Shown here: positions 17,837-26,507 of the stretch, piece after piece
How the letters are laid out: the number at the start of each line of letters is the position of its first letter
Numbering within the stretch: position 1 is the stretch's first letter
Source of the DNA: Acinetobacter pecorum
GTDB taxonomy: Bacteria; Pseudomonadota; Gammaproteobacteria; Pseudomonadales; Moraxellaceae
Reading direction: 5' to 3'
Assembly: GCF_014837015.1 (NCBI RefSeq)
Contig: NZ_JACSPT010000006.1
Coordinates: 62,001-126,000, forward strand
Length of the DNA stretch: 64,000 nucleotides
The notes under the pieces: generated by a model
The model's database searches: none
What the model saw: the letters and a program-made list of their open reading frames with translations, nothing else
Told to the model about the DNA's origin: nothing
Position numbers and translations under genes: made by a program

Positions 17837-18622
17837 TTAGCCTACCTTAAACTTAAAACCATATTTCTGGAAAATCTGTCTGGCCTGTGCGCTCGTCTGG
17901 ATAAATTCAGAAAACTGGACTGCTGCCTGATTTTTCTGGCCTTGCCGGGTTAAAGCAATCGGATACACAATCGGACGATGTGTGCTGGCTGGAAACACTC
18001 CCGAAATTTTAACTTTTTTACTCATCAAGGCATCGGTTCTATACACAATGCCGACCTGACATTCGCCACGTTCTACAAATGCGAGAGTTGAACGGACGCT
18101 ATCCGTCCCGACTATTCTGCCCCGAAGCGGATTCAACCAGCCCAGCCGGGTTAAGCTTTGCTGGGCATATTTTCCGGCAGGCACCGACTCCATTTGTCCG
18201 GTACATAAATAACCTTGAAAGGCTTTAGCAAAATTAAAGTCGGCTGATATTCTAAAATGGTTTTTTTGCTGAATAGGACTAATCAATACAAGTTCATTCA
18301 AGAGCAAAGGTCGAATCTGACCGATCGAAATTTTTTGTTTTTTAAGTAAATCATGCATCCATTCAATATCTGCAGAAATAAAGATATCACTCTCAGCTCC
18401 TGCTGCAATCTGTCTGGCCAGCACAGAAGATGCTCCAAAAACAGGAATAATTCGAATATTGCGATGTTGCTGCTGATATAGCTTGGAAATATCAGTGATT
18501 GCATTGGTCAGGCTGGCTGCAGCATATATTTTTACTGTCTCAGCATGTGTTAAGCCGGATATAAGCAGCATGCCGATGAATAAGATTCTGAAAAGTTGCA
18601 TCTGTTTATTTCTACTTTGCAT
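17837..18622 (-). CDS. modA: Periplasmic molybdate-binding protein ModA
   Basis: 261 residues with a Sec signal peptide (about residues 1-27, ending SGLTHA). The mature start VKIYAAASLTNAITDISKLY is characteristic of ModA, and molybdate ligands are expected around AAASL and GASSVLARQI. It captures molybdate for ModBC. The start may be ATG 18622 or 18601. It follows moeA by five bases, so uptake of molybdate and its use in Moco formation are one transcription unit. Confidence 0.92.
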   Translation of the reverse strand: MQSRNKQMQLFRILFIGMLLISGLTHAETVKIYAAASLTNAITDISKLYQQQHRNIRIIPVFGASSVLARQIAAGAESDIFISADIEWMHDLLKKQKISIGQIRPLLLNELVLISPIQQKNHFRISADFNFAKAFQGYLCTGQMESVPAGKYAQQSLTRLGWLNPLRGRIVGTDSVRSTLAFVERGECQVGIVYRTDALMSKKVKISGVFPASTHRPIVYPIALTRQGQKNQAAVQFSEFIQTSAQARQIFQKYGFKFKVG

Positions 18623-18627
18623 TCAGT

Positions 18628-19869
18628 TTAAATCCATAAACCCTGTACGACTTGCCCAGCCTGGATTTCTGTTCCTGCCGGAATACGAACCAGACAGTTG
18701 GCCTGTATCAGATTACTAAGCATATGCGACTGCTGCTTTGCCAGGCTCTTGAGTTGTAAGGTACCCTGATCAAATTCGGCAGCCATTCTTAAAAATCGCT
18801 CGCGTGCATCCGCTTTCAAATCATGCGTCATCACCGCACTCAACCATGCAGGTGACTGCTTTTTCCCTTGTAAGGCATTCAGTAAAGTTGCCGTATAGAT
18901 TTGCATCCCGACATACACGGCAGCCGGATTTCCCGGTAAACCCAAGAGATAACAGTAACCTTGATCATCTCGACGATACTTGGCAAATAACATCGGTTTT
19001 CCGGGCTTCTGCTTCACTTTCCAGAAAATCTGCTCAAAACCCTGCTTCAGGGCAACCGGGCGAATGAAATCATAATCACCTACCGAAACCCCGCCTGTGG
19101 TCAAGATGACATCGTATTGGTGTTTGAGTCGGTTCAGTAATAATTGCAGTTCGGACTCACAATCGGACACATGCAGAATATCTACGTTTTGTCCCTGTGA
19201 CTGAAACCAGGCCTGAATTAGTGGAGCATTGGCGTCAAAGATTTTGCCGGAATTCAGGTCTTCAATGCTGGAAGCGACTTCATCTCCAGTAATCACAATA
19301 GCGATTTTAGGATAACGATAGACTAAAACCTGCTTCACACCTGCCATACTTAAAGCTGCAATTGCACCTACATGCAGTTTTTGTCCTACATCTGCCAGAC
19401 GTTGTCCTTGTGCGATTTCCTCGCCTGCATCACGTATATCCGTATGAGGTTTTAGGTCTGTTGTGATAATGATTTGATTGGCATGGTATTCGACAATTTC
19501 CTGACGGGCGACCGTTGTAGTTCCTGCTGGAATCCTGGCACCGGTAAAAATCCGGACTGCCTGAGCTGGTCGTAGTTCAATTTCAGTGCTTTGCCCTGCC
19601 CGAATTTCTCCAATTAGTTCAAAAGTGCTGTGAGTCCTAAGATTTTCTGGACTGCAAAGCGCATAGCCATCTACAGCACTTTGTGAAAACAGCGGCAATG
19701 GAATGGCCGAATCAATCGCTTCTGCCAGATAGCGATTCAGAGCCTGAGCAAGCGGCAGGCTTTCAGTTACCAGGATATGCGTCTGCTCAAGTATCATCTG
19801 CAGTGCCTGATCAACAGAAATCAGTCCCGGTTCAGCACCGCAGGCTGAATGTGATATTGCCTGATTCAT
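18628..19869 (-). CDS. moeA: Molybdopterin molybdenumtransferase MoeA
   Basis: 413 residues, close to E. coli MoeA (411). Inserts molybdate into adenylylated molybdopterin. Motifs: QSAVDGYAL near the N-terminus, the molybdopterin-binding segment TTGGVSVGDYDFI, and LPGNPAAVYVGM. The start ATG overlaps the moaCB stop by four bases, indicating translational coupling. It is followed by modABC. Confidence 0.94.
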   Translation of the reverse strand: MNQAISHSACGAEPGLISVDQALQMILEQTHILVTESLPLAQALNRYLAEAIDSAIPLPLFSQSAVDGYALCSPENLRTHSTFELIGEIRAGQSTEIELRPAQAVRIFTGARIPAGTTTVARQEIVEYHANQIIITTDLKPHTDIRDAGEEIAQGQRLADVGQKLHVGAIAALSMAGVKQVLVYRYPKIAIVITGDEVASSIEDLNSGKIFDANAPLIQAWFQSQGQNVDILHVSDCESELQLLLNRLKHQYDVILTTGGVSVGDYDFIRPVALKQGFEQIFWKVKQKPGKPMLFAKYRRDDQGYCYLLGLPGNPAAVYVGMQIYTATLLNALQGKKQSPAWLSAVMTHDLKADARERFLRMAAEFDQGTLQLKSLAKQQSHMLSNLIQANCLVRIPAGTEIQAGQVVQGLWI

Positions 19870-20789
19870 TGATAACCTCCCGCATGTGGAATGTTTTTTT
19901 GCACATCAAATAAGTGCACCAACGCTGGAAGCACCGCGATCAGGGATTCTTTCGCCCCCTGCCGACTTCCCGGCAAGGTCATCACCAGACTGTTCTCAAT
20001 ATAGCCCGCCACGCCACGACTTAATGCCGCATAAGGGGTACGTTTTTGCCCAAAACTACGTGAAGCTTCCATCAAGCCGGGAATTTCCCGTTGCAGCAAA
20101 GGTTGCAGGGTTTCAACCGTTAGGTCTTTAGGACCTAAACCAGTACCGCCCACAGTTAGAATCAGCGGATACTGATTTTTCTGCTGTTCAATCAGGGTCA
20201 AGAGCTGTTCTGGGCTATCGGGAATGACCTGATAACTAATAGAATCAAAATTGGCTTCTTTTAAAATTTCCAGTACGTTTTGCCCGGCAGTGTCCGGCTT
20301 TTTGCCTGCTGCAACCGTATCGGACAGTACAATAACTGAAGCGGACAGACTCTCTTTAAGTACGCGGGTAAAATGTGATTTTCCACCTTTTTTCTGCTGC
20401 AACCTGCATTGATCTAGCGACAAATCTTCCGGTTCACAATGCGGCTTCAGCATGTCATACAAGGTCAGACCCGCCAGACTCACCGCTGTCAAAGCTTCCA
20501 TTTCTACACCGGTTGGTCCAATGGTTTCCACGGTAGCAATAATTTCGACATGCGCATCACACAGTTTATATTCCACATCGGCACGATAAATCGGCAATGG
20601 ATGGCATAGTGGAATCAGCTCATCGGTCCGTTTGGCACCGAGAATGCCGGCAATGCGTGCTGTTTTCAGGGCATCACCTTTTTCAGTATTGCCATTACGC
20701 AGCAACTCAATGCAATGTGCCGGTGCATGCAGGATTCCAGTGGCAATTGCTGTACGATAACTTTCTGCTTTCATCCCTACATTTTTCAT
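19866..20789 (-). CDS. moaCB: Bifunctional MoaC-MoaB fusion protein
   Basis: 307 residues. Residues about 1-150 are cyclic pyranopterin monophosphate synthase MoaC (LIPLCHPLPI, and the segment GPTGVEMEALTAVS). Residues about 155-300 are a MoaB/Mog-type molybdopterin adenylyltransferase (TVGGTGLGPKDLTVE, and LPGSRQGAKESL). The fusion therefore joins an early and a late step of Moco synthesis. I recall such MoaC/MoaB fusions from Acinetobacter. It lies 68 bases behind moaE, and its stop overlaps the moeA start. Confidence 0.92.
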   Translation of the reverse strand: MKNVGMKAESYRTAIATGILHAPAHCIELLRNGNTEKGDALKTARIAGILGAKRTDELIPLCHPLPIYRADVEYKLCDAHVEIIATVETIGPTGVEMEALTAVSLAGLTLYDMLKPHCEPEDLSLDQCRLQQKKGGKSHFTRVLKESLSASVIVLSDTVAAGKKPDTAGQNVLEILKEANFDSISYQVIPDSPEQLLTLIEQQKNQYPLILTVGGTGLGPKDLTVETLQPLLQREIPGLMEASRSFGQKRTPYAALSRGVAGYIENSLVMTLPGSRQGAKESLIAVLPALVHLFDVQKNIPHAGGYQ

Positions 20790-20857
20790 GATTCATCTCG
20801 GACTAATTTAAAAATCTGTTTAAAGTGATTTATGTTATGGGTTCTCATTGGACGCAT

Positions 20858-21400
20858 TTAATTAGATGGTGATTGGCAAGCGTGTGGTGCTACATGGTGA
20901 TGGTGACAATGCACATCTTCTGCAGGATGGGAATGATCCGTTTCAGGTCCATGATCTTTTCGGATACAACAGCCTTCGACATATTGACTGCTACCATCCA
21001 TATAAAATTCTTCTTTCCAGACCGGAACTTCATGCTTTACCCGTTCCACAGCTTCCTCACAGGCAGCAAAGGCCTCTAGACGATGGGCCGCATAAGCCAT
21101 AGCAATGATGGCTGTTTCTCCAATCCCCAACTCACCAATCCGATGCACCACCCGCACATAAGACACCTGGTATTTGGTCTGAATCTGCTGTTCAATTTCA
21201 CGAATCATTTTTTCAGCCACAGGCGCATAGGCAGTATATTTCAGGGCACGCACAGCTTTCCCCTGATGATAGTTACGTACTGTGCCGACAAAGATGCCGA
21301 TTCCACCACATTCCGGAAAGTGCTGAATACCATCAAAATCCTCCATCCTGAAAGCAGTCTGCTGGATTCGGGCAAATTGTTTTAATGGTTTGAGTTGCAT
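20858..21400 (-). CDS. moaE: Molybdopterin synthase catalytic subunit MoaE with His-rich tail
   Basis: 180 residues; E. coli MoaE has about 150. The core shows GIFVGTVRNYHQGKAV, VVHRIGELGIGETAI and KHEVPVWKEEFY with the catalytic lysines. With MoaD it converts cyclic pyranopterin monophosphate to molybdopterin. Residues about 150-180 are an unusual histidine-rich tail including HCHHHHVAPHACQ, which looks able to bind metal ions such as nickel, copper or zinc. It starts one base after the moaD stop. Confidence 0.92.
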   Translation of the reverse strand: MQLKPLKQFARIQQTAFRMEDFDGIQHFPECGGIGIFVGTVRNYHQGKAVRALKYTAYAPVAEKMIREIEQQIQTKYQVSYVRVVHRIGELGIGETAIIAMAYAAHRLEAFAACEEAVERVKHEVPVWKEEFYMDGSSQYVEGCCIRKDHGPETDHSHPAEDVHCHHHHVAPHACQSPSN

Positions 21401-21401
21401 C

Positions 21402-21668
21402 TCAGCCTCCTGCTACCGGTGATAACAGTACCAACGTACTGTCCTGATTTAAAACATTCTGTCTGGAAATAATGTCTTCACCGATTGCACAGGCGCAGCG
21501 TTCCAGCATGTGCTGTATATTGGGATAGATGAATAGCAACTGGTTCAGGACTTCAGTAACCTGAATTTCAGACTCGCATTGCAAATTTAAATCTACTGGA
21601 AGTTGTCGTTCAATCGCACCGAAGGCTTCTATTTTGATATGAATTAATTTTTGCTGAGTGAGAGACAT
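21402..21668 (-). CDS. moaD: Molybdopterin synthase sulfur-carrier subunit MoaD
   Basis: 88 residues, ubiquitin-like fold, ending in the required double glycine (SPVAGG) that is thiocarboxylated. FGAIERQLP and TLVLLSPVAGG match MoaD. It lies two bases behind moaA and one base before moaE. Confidence 0.92.
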   Translation of the reverse strand: MSLTQQKLIHIKIEAFGAIERQLPVDLNLQCESEIQVTEVLNQLLFIYPNIQHMLERCACAIGEDIISRQNVLNQDSTLVLLSPVAGG

Positions 21669-21670
21669 AT

Positions 21671-22696
21671 TTATCCTCCAATGCTGTGCATGCTGATTTT
21701 TCGGATCGGCTTTTGTATTGGTGATTGCTGAATCGCATGAAAACCGGCCTCTTTACGCCAGATATAAGCGTGAAGCTTGTGCTGAAATGTCTGTGTGGCG
21801 AAATGATCCAGCGCCAGTTGTTCGATATCTGCCTTAAGGTTCAGGCCTTGTCTGGCAAATAAACAGTTATAAAATTCGCCTTGGGCATTGAGGCGTAGGC
21901 GATCACAATCACTACAAAATGAATGGGTAATGGTGGAAATAATCCCCAAAGGCTGCCCATTGACCAGATAGCCACGGGCTGGATTGGCGCCCTGTCCTTG
22001 AGATATCTGGACATCAAATTCGGTTTTCAGTTGATCCAGGATATCCTGCTCACTGATGACATCAGACGGATTCCATTTCTGATCGCCATCGAGGGGCATA
22101 AACTCAATAAAACGCAGTTCTACAGCCTGATGCTGTGCCCACTTAACCAAAGGAATAATCTGATCGTCATTGATACCTTTGATCAGCACACTATTGATCT
22201 TGACGGTCAAACCTGCCTGCTGCATGGCAGAAATGCCATTCAGTACAGGCTGTAACTGTTTTTGGGTCAGTTGCTGAAACTGCTTTGGATCAAGACTGTC
22301 CAGACTGATATTTAGGTCGTTCAGTCCTGCCTGTTTAAGCGATTGAGCATAATCTGCTAAATAATGGCCATTACTGGTCATGGAAATACGTTTCAGGCCA
22401 AAGGCTTTCAGCGTCTGTAATCGGGCAATAAAATGAACAATACCTTGACGCATCAACGGTTCTCCCCCCGTCACCCGGATCTGCTCAATCCCGTGTCGCA
22501 CCATAAACTCGCAAAAAGCATAGAGGGCTTCAAAACTGAGCAAATCTTTTTTATTTATCCATTCCGGATGTTCAGGCATGCAATAGCTGCATTTGAAATT
22601 ACAGCGGTCAGTCACCGAGATCCGCAACTTACGTTTCTGGCGTCCAAACTGATCCTGAAAGATACTGCGAGGTGCTAAAGCTGTCATGCTGTTCAT
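21671..22696 (-). CDS. moaA: GTP 3',8-cyclase MoaA (radical SAM)
   Basis: About 341 residues. First enzyme of Moco synthesis. The N-terminal radical-SAM cluster is bound by CNFKCSYC, and the C-terminal cluster by CSDCDRLRL and the later cysteine in FYNCLF. The protein ends with the conserved Gly-Gly (SMHSIGG). The start is uncertain: ATG 22696 is preferred; a GTG at 22723 and an ATG at 22687 are also in frame. It is the first gene of moaA-moaD-moaE-moaCB-moeA-modABC, behind a sigma-54-like promoter. Confidence 0.92.
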   Translation of the reverse strand: MNSMTALAPRSIFQDQFGRQKRKLRISVTDRCNFKCSYCMPEHPEWINKKDLLSFEALYAFCEFMVRHGIEQIRVTGGEPLMRQGIVHFIARLQTLKAFGLKRISMTSNGHYLADYAQSLKQAGLNDLNISLDSLDPKQFQQLTQKQLQPVLNGISAMQQAGLTVKINSVLIKGINDDQIIPLVKWAQHQAVELRFIEFMPLDGDQKWNPSDVISEQDILDQLKTEFDVQISQGQGANPARGYLVNGQPLGIISTITHSFCSDCDRLRLNAQGEFYNCLFARQGLNLKADIEQLALDHFATQTFQHKLHAYIWRKEAGFHAIQQSPIQKPIRKISMHSIGG

Positions 22697-22771
22697 TGCT
22701 GCGGTCCATGATGAGATCTGCACGGTTATTTAACAGTCTTGATTTACTGCCCTATTTCTTCACAATGAATG

Positions 22772-22787
22772 AGCAATAAGTGTTCCA
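22772..22787 (-). promoter_or_regulatory. Sigma-54-like promoter before moaA
   Basis: Minus strand TGGAACACTTATTGCT; correct 12-base GG-GC spacing, one deviation from TGGCAC (A for C). It is 76 bases before ATG 22696 and would tie Moco and molybdate supply to nitrogen status. Confidence 0.5.
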
Positions 22788-22862
22788 ACTTTGCACAAAT
22801 TTATTTTTCTTGAATATTAATGGATAATATTTGTTCTTTTTTAGTCCGAAAGTTTGCTCGAA

Positions 22863-22898
22863 AAATAAAAAAAGCAATATTTTGGTGAGCCAAAATAT
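22863..22898 (-). terminator. Terminator of the nirB-nasA-mobA transcript
   Basis: Stem ATATTTTGG / CCAAAATAT with four-base loop; read leftwards it is followed by GCTTTTTTT. It lies 29 bases after the mobA-like stop. Confidence 0.75.
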
Positions 22899-22926
22899 AA
22901 TAATTCGGCTTTTAGCATTTTAAACG

Positions 22927-23553
22927 CTAGAGAAAGTTAAGCTGTTGATGCTGCTGTAGCTCATCAAATGAATTAATACTGTGGAAAAACAGGGCACGAT
23001 TTTTAAAACTTGCCCGCTGCATGTGCATGTCAGCAAAACAGAGTTTTAAACTGTGTTGATCATTTTCAAGATGTTGTATAAGAGTGGGTAAGCTGCTGCG
23101 TTTCATAAGACAGAATGGAAACAATGCTTTTTCATTTATTTCAACCACCGCCACTTCAGATAAAGGATGTCGTTGCAGGGCCTGATGTAAACGTGAAATG
23201 ACCTTTTTGGGAATATAGGTCACATCACAGGGTACGAACAGCACATAATCAGATTGTACATATGACCAGGCACTCTTCATGCCCATCAATGGTCCCTGAA
23301 AGCCGGGTTCATCGTCCTGATAAAAATCAATCGAAGGAATCATCCGTTTATAAATGGAATGATCCCGATGGCTATTGACCCAGACTTTGCTTGCCCGGGA
23401 CTTCAACTGCTGATGGATTTTAATTAGCTGGATTTCATCATCAAATTTGTGCAGTAATTTATTGATGCCATTCATGCGCCGCGCTAAACCGCCGGCCAGG
23501 ATCACCACCTCGGTTTCCGGATAAGACACCGTTTTCATCACTCTTCTTTTCAT
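22927..23553 (-). CDS. mobA: MobA-like molybdenum cofactor guanylyltransferase
   Basis: 208 residues. The nucleotidyltransferase N-terminal motif VVILAGGLARRMNGINKLL, DDEPGFQGPLMGM and LFVPCDVTYIP agree with MobA, which makes the bis-MGD form of the cofactor needed by NasA. The usual GGxSxRMGxDK is here GGLARRMNGINK, so the nucleotide-binding loop is slightly divergent. It overlaps the nasA stop by four bases. ATG 23538 is a possible alternative start. Confidence 0.85.
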   Translation of the reverse strand: MKRRVMKTVSYPETEVVILAGGLARRMNGINKLLHKFDDEIQLIKIHQQLKSRASKVWVNSHRDHSIYKRMIPSIDFYQDDEPGFQGPLMGMKSAWSYVQSDYVLFVPCDVTYIPKKVISRLHQALQRHPLSEVAVVEINEKALFPFCLMKRSSLPTLIQHLENDQHSLKLCFADMHMQRASFKNRALFFHSINSFDELQQHQQLNFL

Positions 23554-26327
23554 TCTATGTACTCCGTCTGGCAGGCTTTAATCAGGCCTCTAATTTCGGG
23601 CAAACATGAACCGCAATTTCCTCCGGCTTTCAGACATGCAGTCACCTGTTTTTCATGCGTGATATTTTTATCTTTAATGGTTTGAATAATTCTGTTCTTA
23701 CCGACCTTAAAACAGCTACAGACCAATGAACCTTCACTATTTCCCATTGACATGGCCTGACCTGCCAGCAATGCTTTACGATGTAATGCACTCAGACGTT
23801 CACGTCTAAACAGGCCAGCCACCCAGTCACGATCTGGCAATAGCGCCGCTGGTGCGATATAAAAACTGGCAATTAACTGGCCATCCTGAAGCACCACACT
23901 ATGACTGATATGCGCCGTTTGATCTTCGAGATTCAGCCATTCAAAGCTTTCATCATCAAAGGCTAACAGGCTCTTGATCTGCCCGGTGATGTCAGAAAAA
24001 CGGCGCCGGTCTGCCAGTTCATAACGGATGGCCTGAGTGGTTTGAATTTTGCTCCACCACACCGTATTTTCAATCATGGTCTGGATCTGTTGTTCAAAGC
24101 CTTCCCGTACATACAGCACGCCCTGCCACTGAGTATAAAATGGCTTGATCATCACCGGAGTATGCTTAAATTCTGGCTCGCCGGAAATCGGGTCAACTAC
24201 CGGATTAACTACTTTGCCAATCCGCGCATCGGATGCAAACTGGTCGTTCCAGTGAATCGGTGCAAAAATCTGGCCACGTCGCATATTTTGTGAAAATTGC
24301 ACACGGAGTACACAACTTCCCCAAGCGGATTTCACCTCGACCAGCTCGGCATCTTTCAGGCCATATTTCAGCGCATCTTGCGGATGCAGCTCACAATAAG
24401 GCTCGGCACGATGCTGGGATAAACTGGCAGATAATCCGGTGCGGCTCATGGTGTGCCATTGATCGCGAATGCGTCCGGTATTCAGGATCAGAGGATATTC
24501 AGCAGAAATAGCATGTACCGGATCGGCTGCAATCGTCGGCACAAATCTAGCTTTGCCATCTGCATGACTAAACAGGCCTTGGCTAAATAGTTGACCAACC
24601 TGATGAACTTCTTGCTTATCCCAGACCGGCCACTGGATCGGTGCCAGATTCTGGTATTCCGCAAAACCGAGATGAGTTAAACCTTGCAGGTTGAAATAGC
24701 GAAAATTCGGTGTATCTTCACGTTGCGAAAGCGAACTATTCTGATAAGCAGATAAACGGGCATGTTCCAGAAAAATGTCATGGCTATTGTTAAAGTCAAA
24801 ACCGCTAAAACCTAAGACCTGAGCCACCCCGGAAATGGCCCACCAGTCTGCTTTGGCTTCACCTGGAGCCGGCAAAAAAGCCTTTTGCCGGGAAATACGG
24901 CGCTCCGAATTGGTGACTGTGCCATCTTTTTCGCCCCAACCCAGTGCCGGTAACAGTACATCGGCATATTGCGTGGTATCGGTGTCGAGACAAATATCGG
25001 AAACCACCACAAATTCACACTTCTCCAGAGCGCGTTTAACCTGATCTGCATCGGGCAAACTCACGATCGGATTAGTGGCCATAATCCAGATGGCTTTGAT
25101 TTTCCCGCTTTCCACCGCTTGAAATAAATCCACCGCTTTTAATCCGGGCTGCTGCGCGATAACCGGGCTTTGCCAGAAATCCTGCACCAGTTGCTGATGC
25201 TGCGGGTTATCCAGATCCAGATGACTGGCCAGCATATTGGCTAGTCCCCCGACTTCCCGTCCGCCCATGGCATTCGGTTGTCCAGTCATGGAAAAAGGTG
25301 CCGAACCGGGTTTGCCTATTTTTCCTGTCAATAAATGACAGTTGATAATGCTATTGGCCTTGTCTACTCCCTGAGAGGATTGGTTTACACCCATGGAAAA
25401 CAGACTCATGATTTTTTCGGTCTGGGCAAATTTCTGAAAAAATAAGGTTAATTTTTCAATAGCAATACCGGTACGTTTTGCCACGCTTTCAAGCGATGAC
25501 TCTGTCGAGCTGCTGGCAAGTGCCTGCTCCAGGCCTTGAGTATGCTGGGTAACAAAATCCTGATCGGTATAGCCATTTTGCTGAAGATATTGCAACAAGC
25601 CATTAAACAGCGCGACATCCAGACCTGGTAAAATGGGTAAGTGTAAATCTGCCGCTTCACAGGTTGCAGTAAAGCGTGGATCAATCACCACCACGAATAA
25701 ATCCCGCTCTTCTTTGGCTTTCATGATGCGCTGATAAAGCACCGGATGGCACCAGGCGGTATTGGAACCCACCAGAACCACCATTTCTGTCTGCTCAAAA
25801 TCTGTGTAGCTGGCCGGTACTAGGTCTTCGCCGAAAGCCCGTTTATGTGCTGCCACAGCAGATGACATGCACAGCCTTGAATTGGTATCAATATTGGCAG
25901 TACCAAGATAGCCCTTTACAAACTTGTTCACCACATAATAGTCTTCAGTCAAAAGCTGGCCGGAGACGTAAAAGGCGATGCTGTCACGTCCATACTGATC
26001 AATACATTGCTGAAATTTATTGGCAATACTTGAAATGGCATGATCCCAAGTGCTTATGTGCCGCTGTTCTTTTCGACCTGTCATCGGATGCAGAAGCCGG
26101 GTTTTTAGACTAAGTGTATCGGCAAGATGACTGCCTTTAATACACAACTTGCCCAAGTTCGCAGGATGCTGAACATCGCCTTCAACCTGAACCTTTTCAC
26201 CCATCGGGGTTTGGCTTACGTGCGCGATGACGCCACAGCCTACTCCACAATAAGGACAGGTCGTCTGAGTAGTTTTTATTTGGGATTCAGTAGAGCTATG
26301 TAGTTCCATAACCGGAATACTATTCAT
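23550..26327 (-). CDS. nasA: Assimilatory nitrate reductase catalytic subunit NasA
   Basis: 925 residues. Reduces nitrate to nitrite in the cytoplasm. The N-terminal [4Fe-4S] site is CPYCGVGCGV with the downstream LCIKGS cysteine. The body is a bis-MGD molybdoenzyme (GQPNAMGGREVGG, CLDTDTTQYADVLLPA). The C-terminus carries a BFD-type [2Fe-2S] domain, CSCFKVGKNRI and GGNCGSCLPEI, common in assimilatory enzymes that take electrons from NAD(P)H via a partner. The AGGAGCACAGCAGCA stretch precedes ATG 26327; ATG 26309 is also possible. The upstream reductase fusion probably delivers the electrons. Confidence 0.95.
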   Translation of the reverse strand: MNSIPVMELHSSTESQIKTTQTTCPYCGVGCGVIAHVSQTPMGEKVQVEGDVQHPANLGKLCIKGSHLADTLSLKTRLLHPMTGRKEQRHISTWDHAISSIANKFQQCIDQYGRDSIAFYVSGQLLTEDYYVVNKFVKGYLGTANIDTNSRLCMSSAVAAHKRAFGEDLVPASYTDFEQTEMVVLVGSNTAWCHPVLYQRIMKAKEERDLFVVVIDPRFTATCEAADLHLPILPGLDVALFNGLLQYLQQNGYTDQDFVTQHTQGLEQALASSSTESSLESVAKRTGIAIEKLTLFFQKFAQTEKIMSLFSMGVNQSSQGVDKANSIINCHLLTGKIGKPGSAPFSMTGQPNAMGGREVGGLANMLASHLDLDNPQHQQLVQDFWQSPVIAQQPGLKAVDLFQAVESGKIKAIWIMATNPIVSLPDADQVKRALEKCEFVVVSDICLDTDTTQYADVLLPALGWGEKDGTVTNSERRISRQKAFLPAPGEAKADWWAISGVAQVLGFSGFDFNNSHDIFLEHARLSAYQNSSLSQREDTPNFRYFNLQGLTHLGFAEYQNLAPIQWPVWDKQEVHQVGQLFSQGLFSHADGKARFVPTIAADPVHAISAEYPLILNTGRIRDQWHTMSRTGLSASLSQHRAEPYCELHPQDALKYGLKDAELVEVKSAWGSCVLRVQFSQNMRRGQIFAPIHWNDQFASDARIGKVVNPVVDPISGEPEFKHTPVMIKPFYTQWQGVLYVREGFEQQIQTMIENTVWWSKIQTTQAIRYELADRRRFSDITGQIKSLLAFDDESFEWLNLEDQTAHISHSVVLQDGQLIASFYIAPAALLPDRDWVAGLFRRERLSALHRKALLAGQAMSMGNSEGSLVCSCFKVGKNRIIQTIKDKNITHEKQVTACLKAGGNCGSCLPEIRGLIKACQTEYIE

Positions 26328-26432
26328 TGCTGCTGTGCTCCTTAATCATCCAAATTCACGTGTTTCACCAAATCTCTGATATCTAGCTTTTACAGGTTTG
26401 ATTTAAATTTTTTCTATGTCTCAAAAGCTTTA

Positions 26433-26501
26433 ATCCTCCCCAACCCTCCTTTAATAAAGGAGGGAGATTCGCCTCTTTTTCAAAGAGGGGTTGGGAGATT
26501 G
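26433..26501. repeat. Nested palindromic element (REP/MITE-like)
   Basis: Outer arms ATCCTCCCCAACCC / GGGTTGGGAGAT enclose two smaller hairpins, CTCCTTT / AAAGGAG and CCTCTTT / AAAGAGG. Such cloverleaf palindromes are scattered in many Acinetobacter genomes as I recall, but only this copy was seen in the window. It lies between the NirD-reductase fusion and nasA and may stabilise or separate transcript parts. Confidence 0.6.
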
Positions 26502-26507
26502 ATCCGA

